From JAKPCT01 sp029553165 (GTDB lineage Bacteria; Bacillota; UBA4882; UBA8346), in assembly GCA_035359995.1 (NCBI GenBank), contig DAORZT010000031.1:1-31894 (forward strand): a DNA stretch of 31,894 nucleotides, read 5' to 3'. The notes beneath the pieces are model-generated. The model did no database searches. It saw only the letters and a list, made by a program, of their open reading frames with translations, and had not been told where the DNA came from. The translations under genes were made by a program, and so were the position numbers. Each line of letters opens with the position of its first letter. Position 1 is the stretch's first letter. Shown in pieces: positions 8,326 to 16,340 of this stretch.

Positions 8326-10209
8326 ATGGAAGGGAAAGTTAGCCGGATACTGATTGTTGATGATAATGAGGACATTCATGAGGATTTGAAACATATCCTG
8401 AACCCCAATCAGTTTGAACTCAAGGATCAGGAAGTTGAAAGATTGAAGAATGAATTGTTTGGTGAAGATGATAATACCAAGCAGGAATTCACGATCGAGT
8501 ATCAGATTGACGATGCCTATCAGGGGGAAGAGGGGATCCGCAAAGTACAGGCGGCGCTTGAAGAAGGGAATCCTTACGCCATGATCTTTATGGATGTACG
8601 GATGCCTCCGGGTATGGATGGGATCCAAACAATTGAAAAAATTTGGGAGATCTATCCTTATGTCCAAATTGTAATCTGCACGGCATATTCGGACTATTCC
8701 TGGGAACAAATCCTGGCTAAATTTGGCCAGACCGATCATCTGCTGTTTATTAAAAAACCGTTTGACAGTGTTTCGGTTCGGCAGATCACTTTGGCGTTAA
8801 CCACCAAATTTAATTTGGAGCGGTTAAACCGTAATCATATCAATGATTTAGAATCAGAAGTCAAAAAAAGGACCAGAGAATTAATCTATCTTGCTAATTT
8901 CGACCCGTTGACCAAACTCTTGAACCGGCATTCATTCTATCAGTCGTTGTATAATTTAATTCATAATACCCCGACTAATCAAAGACGCCAATTTTACCTG
9001 TTGTTTATTGATATTGATGGTTTTAAACAAGTTAACGATCTGTTGGGACATGATATTGGCGATATTTTGCTGCAAGAGATCTCCGAGCGGATTAAATTAA
9101 CCTTAGGGCAGGATGCGTTTAAACTCCCTTCGCTCCTGGAAAGTACCGGGGAGATGGAAGCCATCTTTCGGTTAGGCGGTGATGAGTTTACAGCCATAGT
9201 GAAGACGGATAACAAAGAAGATGTTCATCCGATTGCCAAAAAACTGGTCGAAAGTATCAAGAGTAAATATATCATTAGCGGACATGAAATTTATTCTTCA
9301 TGCAGTATTGGGATCAGCACCTATCCTGATGATACCGAGGATCCCAATCTGTTGTTAAAGTATGCTGACTTAGCGATGTACCGGGCTAAAGAAACCGGGG
9401 GAACGCATCTGTTTTTTGACAAGATTAAAGATACCGAGTATATCAGACAACTGTCACTTGATACCGATTTGAAAAACATGGTGATCAGTGATGAGATTGA
9501 ACTGGAATACCAGGGCTTGTTGGATGGCAATGAGCAGATTATCGGAATCGAAGCATTGGTTCGCTGGAATCATCCACGGCTGGGGGTTTTAAAGCCGGAT
9601 CAATTTATCTATATCGCCGAAAAAAACCGGACTATTTTTAAGATTGGTGAATATATCTTAAAGTTAGCCTGTCATCATCTGAAAGAACTGCATCTTGCAG
9701 GGCATAATAATCTGTTTGTTTTGGTAAACTGTACGATCAATCAGTTTTATGACTCCAATTTTATCAATATTGTGAAACAAAACTTAGCTGAAGCTAATTT
9801 AGAACCACAATATTTGAAATTAGGATTGGAAGAGAAGTTTTCACTGCAAGCTCCCGAAAAATCCTTGGAGATAATCAATGAACTGAATAAACTGGGCGTC
9901 CAGTTGACCATCGACGGCCTGGGCCGGGGCAAGTCGTTGATCAATTTCTTACAGCACTTGCCACAAAACACGATCGTCCGGATTGATAAAACCTATGTCC
10001 ATAATATTGTAAAGAATAAGGAAGATCAGGAGTTTTTGTGGTTAATGCTTGATCTGATTCGAAGCCGCAATCTTAATGTGATCGTCAGCGGGATCGAGAC
10101 CCTGGAACAAAAACGATTACTCACAAATAAAAACTGTATCTTTCAAGGGTTTTATTTCAATAAACCCAAACCGTTTAAGGAATTTATCAATGAAATCAGT
10201 CAGAAATAG
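8326..10209 (+). CDS. Response regulator with GGDEF domain and degenerate EAL domain
   Basis: A 627-residue receiver-GGDEF-EAL protein for cyclic di-GMP signalling. The receiver (1-160) has ILIVDDNED, phosphoacceptor Asp90 in FMDVRMPPGMDG, and ICTAYSDYSW plus KKPFD, a receiver type I recall as paired with LHNxGNVLNS kinases like those upstream. The GGDEF domain (about 185-365) has DPLTKLLNR, DIDGFKQVND and an intact GGDEF at 284-288, so diguanylate cyclase activity is expected. The RxxD inhibitory site position reads GEME, so no I-site. In the EAL domain (about 375-620) Glu409 (EALVRW) and Asn468 remain, but DDFG reads DGLG (530-533), KID reads RID (552), and the AEGVET glutamate is Ser588, so phosphodiesterase activity is unlikely. 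TAAGGAG precedes the ATG. It is the third gene of the operon. Confidence 0.9.
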   Translation: MEGKVSRILIVDDNEDIHEDLKHILNPNQFELKDQEVERLKNELFGEDDNTKQEFTIEYQIDDAYQGEEGIRKVQAALEEGNPYAMIFMDVRMPPGMDGIQTIEKIWEIYPYVQIVICTAYSDYSWEQILAKFGQTDHLLFIKKPFDSVSVRQITLALTTKFNLERLNRNHINDLESEVKKRTRELIYLANFDPLTKLLNRHSFYQSLYNLIHNTPTNQRRQFYLLFIDIDGFKQVNDLLGHDIGDILLQEISERIKLTLGQDAFKLPSLLESTGEMEAIFRLGGDEFTAIVKTDNKEDVHPIAKKLVESIKSKYIISGHEIYSSCSIGISTYPDDTEDPNLLLKYADLAMYRAKETGGTHLFFDKIKDTEYIRQLSLDTDLKNMVISDEIELEYQGLLDGNEQIIGIEALVRWNHPRLGVLKPDQFIYIAEKNRTIFKIGEYILKLACHHLKELHLAGHNNLFVLVNCTINQFYDSNFINIVKQNLAEANLEPQYLKLGLEEKFSLQAPEKSLEIINELNKLGVQLTIDGLGRGKSLINFLQHLPQNTIVRIDKTYVHNIVKNKEDQEFLWLMLDLIRSRNLNVIVSGIETLEQKRLLTNKNCIFQGFYFNKPKPFKEFINEISQK

Positions 10210-10226
10210 AATTACAGATTGTTCAG

Positions 10227-10250
10227 CGACTGGCAACAGTCGTTTTTTTT
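10227..10250 (+). terminator. Rho-independent terminator of the kinase/GGDEF operon
   Basis: CGACTG (10227-10232), a GCAA tetraloop and CAGTCG (10237-10242) form a perfect 6-bp hairpin followed by eight T. It starts 17 bases after the stop of the GGDEF-EAL gene. Confidence 0.9.
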
Positions 10251-10278
10251 ATATTTTTATTAATAAAATAATAATTAT

Positions 10279-10307
10279 TTGACAATGAACAATAATTCCA
10301 ATAAAGT
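10279..10307 (+). promoter_or_regulatory. Promoter for the AEC transporter gene
   Basis: A perfect TTGACA (10279-10284), a 17-base spacer and TAAAGT (10302-10307, four of six matches). The in-frame TTG at 10279 is this -35 box, so it cannot be the translation start of the gene behind it. That supports the ATG at 10336. Confidence 0.6.
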
Positions 10308-10335
10308 AATATTTAAAGAATTGATGGAGCTGACT

Positions 10336-11244
10336 ATGGATAAAACAATCATCATCTATCAGGTTGTTACTTTATTTTTAATGATCTTAGTTGGATTTAC
10401 CGCCCGAAAAATTGGAGTTATCAATCTTGAATTACATAAGGGACTAAATGAATTATTGCTCAAGATTACCGCGCCTTTATTAGCCTTGTCCTCGTTCCAG
10501 TTTGCGTTTTCAAAAGCGTTGTTGGCTGAAGCGGGAATGATCTTGATCTTTGCTGTTTCAGCACATCTGTTTGCAATCTTTTTTAGCAAAGTAGTCTATC
10601 TATGGCACACCGGGGAGCAAAAAAAGGTGCTTCGTTTTATCACCATCTTCACCAATTGCGGTTTTATGGGATATCCGGTGGTGAGCAGCATCTATGGGCA
10701 GAAAGGTGTCTTTTATACCTCTATCTATGTGGCGGTCTTTAATTTATTTGTTTGGACCTACGGAGTCTTTATTTTTACGGAGAAGGCTGATCTGAAATCA
10801 TTGAAAAAAGCGTTGTTGAATCCCGGTATTATTGCAACCCTAGTGGGATTGTTCTTTTTTCTGTTTTCGATCAAAATGCCGGAGCCAATTTATCAAGCCA
10901 TTCATACACTTGGTTCAATGACAACGCCGATTGCGATGCTGGTGATTGGTTCTGCCCTGGCGACCGTCAAGACGGCAGATCTCTTTTCGGGCTTTGCACT
11001 CTATTATGGTTCATTTATTCGGCTGTTGGTAATGCCGTTAATCACGATTGTAGTACTAAAAATGTTTAATTTTCAAGCCAATCTGTTAGGAGTTGCTGTT
11101 CTATTGACGGCAATGCCTGCCGCAGCAACGGCTGTTCCAATTGCTGAGGAATATCAGGGTGATTCGCTGTTTACCTCAAGAATGGTATTTGTAACAACGT
11201 TACTATCGGTTTTGACCATACCACTGATCATTTTAAGCGTCTAA
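10336..11244 (+). CDS. AEC family transporter (auxin efflux carrier/malate permease type)
   Basis: A 302-residue integral membrane protein of the AEC (auxin efflux carrier) family; bacterial members export or exchange organic acids such as malate. Family signs are ITAPLLALSSFQFAFS early, FTNCGFMGYPVVSSIYGQKGVFYTSIY in the first half, MTTPIAMLVIGSALA in the second, and MPAAATAVPIAEEYQGD near the end, with about eight to ten hydrophobic segments. The frame is open from 10279, but GGAG at 10326-10329 and the promoter at 10279-10307 point to the ATG at 10336, which places the first membrane segment at residue 4. It appears monocistronic, between a terminator and the yihA unit. The substrate cannot be read from sequence. 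Confidence 0.9.
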   Translation: MDKTIIIYQVVTLFLMILVGFTARKIGVINLELHKGLNELLLKITAPLLALSSFQFAFSKALLAEAGMILIFAVSAHLFAIFFSKVVYLWHTGEQKKVLRFITIFTNCGFMGYPVVSSIYGQKGVFYTSIYVAVFNLFVWTYGVFIFTEKADLKSLKKALLNPGIIATLVGLFFFLFSIKMPEPIYQAIHTLGSMTTPIAMLVIGSALATVKTADLFSGFALYYGSFIRLLVMPLITIVVLKMFNFQANLLGVAVLLTAMPAAATAVPIAEEYQGDSLFTSRMVFVTTLLSVLTIPLIILSV

Positions 11245-11334
11245 TTTTTTGGATTTTACATAGGATGGAAAGAGTATTACGCTCTTAGATAATTGGTATA
11301 TTAATCGTAACTGTCTTAAAGTAGGAGAATAGGT

Positions 11335-11922
11335 ATGGAAATTAAAGACGCGAAATATATCGTAACAGCAGTGAAACCAGAACAATATCCGGTACACTCT
11401 TGGCCCGAGGTTGCCTTAGTAGGGCGATCTAATGTTGGAAAATCATCATTTATTAATGCTTTGGTTAATCGCAAAGGGTTAGCCCGAGAATCGGCTACTC
11501 CGGGAAAAACGAGAGAGATCAATTTTTATAGCGTTAATAATAAATTATATCTGGTGGATCTGCCAGGCTATGGTTATGCGAAGGTTTCCAAAGCGGAGAA
11601 GATTGGCTGGGCGGAGATGATCGAAACTTACTTGATCACCCGGGAACAATTGCAGTTGATTTTGTTGTTAATCGATATCCGCCATGAGCCGTCTGCCGAC
11701 GACAAAACAATGTTAAACTGGTTGCGAAATCAAGCACGGCCTTATTTAGTAATAGCCAATAAACTGGATAAATTATCAAAGAATCAAATACACAAACAGC
11801 TAATGCTGGTCCGAAGCAGTTTGGTCCTTACAGACAATGAACCGGTGATTCCATTTTCTGCAGCTACCAAAGATGGGCGGGCAGAAGTTTGGGAGTTTAT
11901 TCGAAAACAAATTGATTGTTAA
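11335..11922 (+). CDS. yihA: Ribosome biogenesis GTP-binding protein YihA/YsxC (EngB)
   Basis: A 195-residue TRAFAC-class GTPase needed for late assembly of the large ribosomal subunit. All G motifs are present: G1 GRSNVGKSS (about residue 31), G2 region TPGKTREINFY, G3 DLPGYGYAKVS, G4 NKLDKL, and G5 SAATKDG. The length matches the family. AGGAG precedes the ATG. It is the first gene of a likely three-gene unit with mtnN (17 bases downstream) and luxS. Confidence 0.95.
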   Translation: MEIKDAKYIVTAVKPEQYPVHSWPEVALVGRSNVGKSSFINALVNRKGLARESATPGKTREINFYSVNNKLYLVDLPGYGYAKVSKAEKIGWAEMIETYLITREQLQLILLLIDIRHEPSADDKTMLNWLRNQARPYLVIANKLDKLSKNQIHKQLMLVRSSLVLTDNEPVIPFSAATKDGRAEVWEFIRKQIDC

Positions 11923-11939
11923 AATGAGAGGGGATAACG

Positions 11940-12644
11940 ATGATTGGAATCATAACTGCAGTTACTGCGGAACGGGATGCTGTTTTGGAGAAGATGCAAG
12001 ATGTTAAAGTACACCGGATTTATGAGCTGGAATTCAATGAGGGGGTACTTAATAATACCAGATGCGTTATGGCGATGGCAGGGGTTGGTAAGGTAAATGC
12101 GGCACGTTGCACCCAACTGTTGATTGATCATTTTCAACCCAGTTGTCTGATCAATGTTGGTTCTGCCGGAGCGCTCCACCCAGGCCTGAAGATTGGTGAT
12201 GTGGTAATATCAACTTCATGTGTTCAGTATGATCTTGATTTAACTGCGTTTGGGATTAAAAAAGGCGCTTTTGATGAGGATGATGATGGAATTTTTAAAG
12301 CGGATCCGCAATTGGCGGCTTTATGTGAGCAAGCGATGGCAGAGGTAGTTCATGGAGAATATAAAGTTCTGATGGGACCGATTGCCACCGGAGATCAATT
12401 TAATAACTCGGCAAAAGTTAAAATGGATTTATATAATGAGTTTGGGGCTTATTGCAATGAGATGGAGGGAGCAGCAGTCGCACAGGTTTGTGCATTATGT
12501 AAGGTTCCGTTTGTTGTGATTCGCTCGATCTCGGATAATTCTGACGATGATACGCTGGAGATGTATAATAATTTTAAAACCCTTGCAGCAAAGCGATGTG
12601 TCCATTTCTTGGAGATTTTATTTGGAGTTTTAGAAGAACAATAA
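11940..12644 (+). CDS. mtnN: 5'-methylthioadenosine/S-adenosylhomocysteine nucleosidase
   Basis: A 234-residue nucleosidase (Pfs/MTAN) that cleaves adenine from S-adenosylhomocysteine, 5'-methylthioadenosine and 5'-deoxyadenosine. Visible family features are IGIITAVTAERDAV with the acidic Glu11, NVGSAGALHPGLKIGDVV, IATGDQF, NEMEGAAVAQVC (substrate ribose binding), and RSISDNSDDD with the catalytic Asp. Length is standard. GAGGGG precedes the ATG. luxS follows 23 bases downstream, so the two genes encode the consecutive steps from S-adenosylhomocysteine through S-ribosylhomocysteine to homocysteine. Removing 5'-deoxyadenosine would also help a cell using radical SAM enzymes such as ThiH and ThiC. 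Confidence 0.95.
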   Translation: MIGIITAVTAERDAVLEKMQDVKVHRIYELEFNEGVLNNTRCVMAMAGVGKVNAARCTQLLIDHFQPSCLINVGSAGALHPGLKIGDVVISTSCVQYDLDLTAFGIKKGAFDEDDDGIFKADPQLAALCEQAMAEVVHGEYKVLMGPIATGDQFNNSAKVKMDLYNEFGAYCNEMEGAAVAQVCALCKVPFVVIRSISDNSDDDTLEMYNNFKTLAAKRCVHFLEILFGVLEEQ

Positions 12645-12667
12645 GGCAAAGACGGGGGGACGATAAA

Positions 12668-13144
12668 ATGAAGAAAGTTGAATCTTTTGAGTTGGACCAT
12701 GATCAGGTGACCGCACCTTATATCAGAAAAGCAAAAGTAATGAGTGTCAATCCCGAATATCCGGAGTGTGTAATCTCTAAGTTTGATGTCCGGTTTGCTC
12801 AGCCCAATCAAAAGTTTGTACCGAATGATGCGTTACACACACTGGAGCATTTATTCGCGACTTTAATGCGTAAATATACTGAAGAATTAATTGATATTTC
12901 ACCAATGGGATGCCGGACCGGATTTTATTTTATCTTTGCCGGAGATCAGCCGGTTGAGTCGGTTGCGGGTTTGGTCCGAAAAGTATTAACTGAGATTGTT
13001 GCATTTGACGGTAATATTCCTGGCGCTGCCCGTAAAGAATGTGGTAATTATCTTGAACATGATCTGGAAAGTGCCAAAATTTGGGCGCAACGGTTTTTAG
13101 AGGTTTCAGAAACTGATTTGATCAATATTTACCGGGCCAAATAA
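12668..13144 (+). CDS. luxS: S-ribosylhomocysteine lyase LuxS
   Basis: A 158-residue metalloenzyme that splits S-ribosylhomocysteine into homocysteine and the AI-2 precursor DPD. The metal site is visible: His57 and His61 in HTLEHL with Glu60, and Cys125 in ECGNYLEH. The catalytic Cys82 is in MGCRTGFY. The frame is open from 12596 inside mtnN, but GGGGGGA at 12654-12660 sets the ATG at 12668, which gives the family's length. It ends the yihA-mtnN-luxS unit. It completes homocysteine recycling together with mtnN; whether AI-2 is used as a signal here cannot be read. Confidence 0.95.
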   Translation: MKKVESFELDHDQVTAPYIRKAKVMSVNPEYPECVISKFDVRFAQPNQKFVPNDALHTLEHLFATLMRKYTEELIDISPMGCRTGFYFIFAGDQPVESVAGLVRKVLTEIVAFDGNIPGAARKECGNYLEHDLESAKIWAQRFLEVSETDLINIYRAK

Positions 13145-13227
13145 ACCATTGGAAACAATTTTTAGTAGATCCACGGACCGAAATAGACGAATAGAATGAG
13201 TACCAGATCTATTTTTAGGAGGAGTCA

Positions 13228-14122
13228 ATGACAAGGAAACAAGCTTTAACCATAATCTTGATCTTGATCAGTTTTGTCTTGGTTACCGGAAATGCTTCAA
13301 TGATAAAGGAGCAGTCACCGGAAGTAGAGTTATCAGCAACCACCATTCGTCCTTGGTGACTTTGTTTTGATAACCGTCAAGACGGTGCCAAACGCAGCTG
13401 TGACCGTTAAGTTTTTGAACCAAGTTAAAAAGCTGTTATTTCAAGAAGACAAAGGGCAATATATTGGTTTTGTAGCCGCTTCATATCGTGCAACGAAGGG
13501 GATCTATCCTTTAGTAGTTGAAGTAGCAAATGGCAATCAAAAATATATGGTAGAGCAGAAGATTGAGATTGTTGGACGTCAGTTTGTTGAACAACGGATC
13601 CGGGTGCCGGAACAAACCCGAAAGAAGGTTTTGACGCCTGCGAACCAGGCAAACGATGCTAAAGTAACCGCAGCAGCAAGAGAAAAGGCTGAAACCAAAT
13701 TGGTCGCGCCATTATGGGAAGGACCTTTTGTTTGGCCGCTTTCCGGGCGAATTACCACTCAATTCGGGATGATCCGTTATGTGAATAATATTGAAAATGG
13801 CAGACATTCCGGCTGGGATATTGCTGCGCCAAGTGGAACTCCGGTTGTCAGTATTAATAAAGGGCAGGTTATTTATGCCGGAGAATTAAAAGTTTCCGGG
13901 AATACGGTGATTGTTCATCATGGGTTGGATTTATACTCCAGCTATTTACACCTTTCAAAGATCAATGTTACCGAGGGGCAGATGATCGATAAAGGACAAG
14001 TAGTTGGCGCGGTTGGGATGACCGGCTTGGCTACAGGCCCGCATCTCCACTTGACCATTCGGGTTGGTGATACTCCGGTTGACCCGGGTTTGTTTATCGG
14101 TAAAACGGTTGCTTGGGAATGA
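13228..14122 (+). pseudogene. M23 family metallopeptidase, interrupted by a single-base frameshift
   Basis: An AGGAGGAG ribosome binding site (13217-13224) and ATG at 13228 open a frame with a signal-like N-terminus (ALTIILILISFVLVTGNAS) that ends at TGA 13357-13359 after TTIRPW. The next frame continues without a start codon fitting the family. Removing one T from CCTTGG (13351-13356) restores IRPGDFVLITVKTVP and one protein of about 297 residues. The C-terminal peptidase domain has the zinc motif NGRHSGWDIAA (HxxxD) and GPHLHLTI (HxH), typical of LytM/M23 endopeptidases that cut peptidoglycan cross-bridges, plus a probable all-beta N-terminal domain. It could be a true mutation, an assembly error, or +1 frameshifting at UGA-C. 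The downstream part alone (TTG at 13367) would lack export. Confidence 0.82.
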
Positions 14123-14161
14123 AACTGTGATACTAAAGGTTTATATTATTAAATGGACAAG

Positions 14162-14191
14162 CTGTTGCAAGATTTTGCGACAGTTTTTTTT
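14162..14191 (+). terminator. Rho-independent terminator after the M23 peptidase gene
   Basis: CTGTTGCAA (14162-14170), loop GATT, and TTGCGACAG (14175-14183) form a 9-bp stem with one wobble pair, followed by eight T. Confidence 0.88.
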
Positions 14192-14250
14192 ATGGGAGAT
14201 ACTTTGTTTTTATACATATAAATTTTAATCCAAATGGAATTTTATGGCTC

Positions 14251-14267
14251 GAAATATCATATATTTC
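14251..14267. repeat. Short inverted repeat upstream of the small membrane protein genes
   Basis: GAAATAT and ATATTTC are perfect 7-base arms around CAT. The element lies about 45 bases before the next gene and could be an operator; nothing else supports a function. Confidence 0.3.
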
Positions 14268-14313
14268 AAAAAAGATGTGAACAATGGAATCATTTACCAA
14301 CGGGGTGGATTGG

Positions 14314-14613
14314 ATGTATTGTAACCAAAAGATAATTCAGGATAATAAAATGAAGCATGAAATTGCTGTAACTTTGGAGAGAGCAACCAGAAGGGGGGTG
14401 CTTGAGCTGCCTCTTCCAAAATGTCGTAAAGAGTATAAACGCTCAAATTTGATTATGATCCTTATTGGCGCATATCTGGCAGTATTATCGGCAGCAGTAA
14501 CGCTGACATTTTGCAAAAAAATCTCAATGGTGTCACTGGGAATTATCTTTTGGATTACGGGTAGTTTTCTAAAAACGGTATATGGGCTTTGGAGGAAAAA
14601 AGATGGATGCTAA
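14314..14613 (+). CDS. Small membrane protein of unknown function
   Basis: A protein of about 99 residues with a basic cytosolic N-terminal half (ERATRRGVLELPLPKCRKEYKR) and two hydrophobic segments (LIMILIGAYLAVLSAAVTLTF and MVSLGIIFWITGSFLKTVY). The frame is open from an ATG at 14284, but the GGGGTGG at 14302-14308 favours the ATG at 14314; an ATG at 14350 is also possible. The end overlaps the next small membrane gene by 11 bases, so the two are likely translated together. No family recognised. Confidence 0.6.
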   Translation: MYCNQKIIQDNKMKHEIAVTLERATRRGVLELPLPKCRKEYKRSNLIMILIGAYLAVLSAAVTLTFCKKISMVSLGIIFWITGSFLKTVYGLWRKKDGC

Positions 14614-14863
14614 AGCACCGAAATCCTTTTTAGAAGAGATCTTACAAGCCTTAATCAAGATGGCTGATATTTTAAATTTAAAAAGTTTGTCCAAGAGAGA
14701 TCGGAAGGATCTGTTTATTCTGTTGCTGTCGTTTATTGCCATCATTGGTTTTTATAAGTTAAAAATAATCGGTTCTTTAGAAGCCCGGATCACTTCCTCT
14801 TTTTATATTATATTGTTGTTTTTTAGAGGAGTCCAATTTTCAATTAAGGATAAAAAAGAATAA
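14603..14863 (+). CDS. Small membrane protein of unknown function
   Basis: An 86-residue protein with an amphipathic N-terminus (FLEEILQALIKMADILNL) and two probable membrane segments (LFILLLSFIAIIGFYKL, then TSSFYIILLFFRGVQF). GGAGG at 14591-14595 sits seven bases before the ATG at 14603, inside the end of the preceding gene, so the pair should be translationally coupled. Function is unknown; the pair is bounded by the M23 terminator and the ankyrin gene promoter. Confidence 0.6.
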   Translation: MDAKAPKSFLEEILQALIKMADILNLKSLSKRDRKDLFILLLSFIAIIGFYKLKIIGSLEARITSSFYIILLFFRGVQFSIKDKKE

Positions 14864-14874
14864 AAAATAAATGT

Positions 14875-14903
14875 TTGACAAAAGCAGCCTATTTCTATAT
14901 AAT
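14875..14903 (+). promoter_or_regulatory. Perfect consensus sigma-A promoter for the ankyrin gene
   Basis: TTGACA (14875-14880), exactly 17 bases, then TATAAT (14898-14903): full consensus in both boxes. It begins 12 bases after the preceding gene, about 55 bases before the ankyrin start, and predicts strong constitutive transcription unless repressed. Confidence 0.88.
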
Positions 14904-14958
14904 GATATTAACAGAATAATAATATTAATACATAAATATAATTTTGCGAGGATTAATC

Positions 14959-16155
14959 ATGGAAGTAACACTATATTCTGCATGTATTAAGGGTGATTTG
15001 AATTTAGTGCAGCAACTTTTAATTCAGGGACAAGATGTCAATTATCAGGATAATACGGGAAAAAGTTGTTTACATGCCGCATGTTTTTTTGGATATGAGC
15101 CAATTGTTACAGAGTTAATCAAAAACAAAGTCGACCTTTATTTGAAAGATCTTAACGGCTGTACGCCATTTCATTATGCCTGCCAGAAAGATGATAGTTT
15201 GTCAATTGTTAAACATTTGATCGCAGAGGGGATTGATTTGGAGGTAAAGGATTCCACCGGAAAAACCCCGCTTCATTATGCCTGTATTAAAGAACAATAT
15301 CAAATTGTCAAAACGCTATTGGAGTTGGGGGCATTTGTTAATGCTCAGGATAATCATGGTAATACGGCCTTGCATTTTGTAACACAACTTAACTATCCTG
15401 AGTTGAATCAATTGTTATTGGAATATGGTGCTAATCCTAATATAATGAATGATTATGGAATGACTGCGTTACATTGCGCTTGCGAAGAAGGATTTACTAC
15501 CATTGTCAATCAGTTATTGGATGCCGGAGCAAGTATTAACTTTAAGAGTTTAACTGGAAAAAGCGCTTTGCATCATGCCTGCGCCAGTGGCAATGTTGAG
15601 ATCGTGGAAGAGTTAATCGCCCGCGGAGCAATCTTGGAGTTGCAAGACAGTCTTGGTAAAACGCCTTTATTTTATTGTATAGATCAAAATAAAGAAAAAT
15701 TAGTACAAATCCTGATTGAAAACGGAGCAAACATCAATGCCAGAGACCGCAATAACTGTTCGTTTTTGCATTATTGTTGTCAACGCAGGGAGTTAATTAG
15801 TGTTTTGCAAATATTGGTCGACTACGGTGCTGATATTAATGCGGTTGATGATCATTGTCACAGTGTTTTGCATTATGCCTGCGAATTTGGTTCGCAAGCA
15901 GTGGTCGACATTTTATTGGAAAGAGGTGCTAAAGTAAATGTGATGGATGAGAATCAGATCACTCCGTTACATGTTGCCTGCTATCAAGGGTATTATGAGA
16001 TTGTAAAAAATTTATTGGCTCATGGGGCGGATCCGGAGCTTAAAAGTTTTGATGGCTTAACTTGTATAGATTATGCAGCAGATAGTGGCTATACGGAGAT
16101 TGTAAAGTTAATTCTTGAAAATGAAGTTAATTTTAACTCAATGATGTTTATTTAA
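14959..16155 (+). CDS. Ankyrin-repeat protein
   Basis: A 398-residue protein built almost wholly of about 12 ankyrin repeats of 33 residues. Many units show the G-x-TPLHYAC core and the IVKxLLExGAxxN end, for example GKTPLHYACIKEQYQIVKTL, GMTALHCACEEGFTTIVNQL and QITPLHVACYQGYYEIVKNL. There is no signal peptide, membrane segment or catalytic domain, so it is probably a cytosolic scaffold or binding protein. The frame is open from a TTG at 14944, but GAGGA at 14948-14952 sets the ATG at 14959. Its own consensus promoter and terminator make it monocistronic. It is the first gene of the accessory region; whether it works with the DUF4116 cassette downstream is unknown. Confidence 0.92.
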   Translation: MEVTLYSACIKGDLNLVQQLLIQGQDVNYQDNTGKSCLHAACFFGYEPIVTELIKNKVDLYLKDLNGCTPFHYACQKDDSLSIVKHLIAEGIDLEVKDSTGKTPLHYACIKEQYQIVKTLLELGAFVNAQDNHGNTALHFVTQLNYPELNQLLLEYGANPNIMNDYGMTALHCACEEGFTTIVNQLLDAGASINFKSLTGKSALHHACASGNVEIVEELIARGAILELQDSLGKTPLFYCIDQNKEKLVQILIENGANINARDRNNCSFLHYCCQRRELISVLQILVDYGADINAVDDHCHSVLHYACEFGSQAVVDILLERGAKVNVMDENQITPLHVACYQGYYEIVKNLLAHGADPELKSFDGLTCIDYAADSGYTEIVKLILENEVNFNSMMFI

Positions 16156-16181
16156 ATTATCAAGTTTAAAGTTTGAGTAAA

Positions 16182-16220
16182 TTCTGTAAGTCTTAATTGA
16201 ATAAGGTTTACAGGATTTTT
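16182..16220 (+). terminator. Rho-independent terminator after the ankyrin gene
   Basis: CTGTAAGTCTTA (16184-16195) pairs with TAAGGTTTACAG (16202-16213) in a 12-bp stem with two wobble pairs and a six-base loop, followed by TTTTT (16216-16220). Confidence 0.75.
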
Positions 16221-16241
16221 ATTATCTGAATAAAGCAAATG

Positions 16242-16268
16242 TTATCATTTTGAAAATTATTGTATAAT
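16242..16268 (+). promoter_or_regulatory. Candidate promoter for the DUF4116/ALDH-like cassette
   Basis: A perfect TATAAT at 16263-16268 preceded directly by TTG. The -35 is poor: TTATCA at 16242-16247 (15-base spacer) or TGTTAT at 16240-16245 (17-base spacer). It lies about 70 bases before the first giant gene. Confidence 0.45.
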
Positions 16269-16340
16269 GAAATTATTTGATACTGAACAAGTAGATGTGT
16301 ATATCTATATCTGTATTAAGGATGCGTGGAGGATAGAGTA

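Noticed and set aside
10279..10335. Upstream TTG start for the AEC transporter
   Set aside because: The TTG is inside a -35 box and has no ribosome binding site; GGAG and the first membrane segment favour the ATG at 10336.
11270..11286. AAGAG/CTCTT hairpin before yihA as a terminator
   Set aside because: Only five base pairs and no T run.
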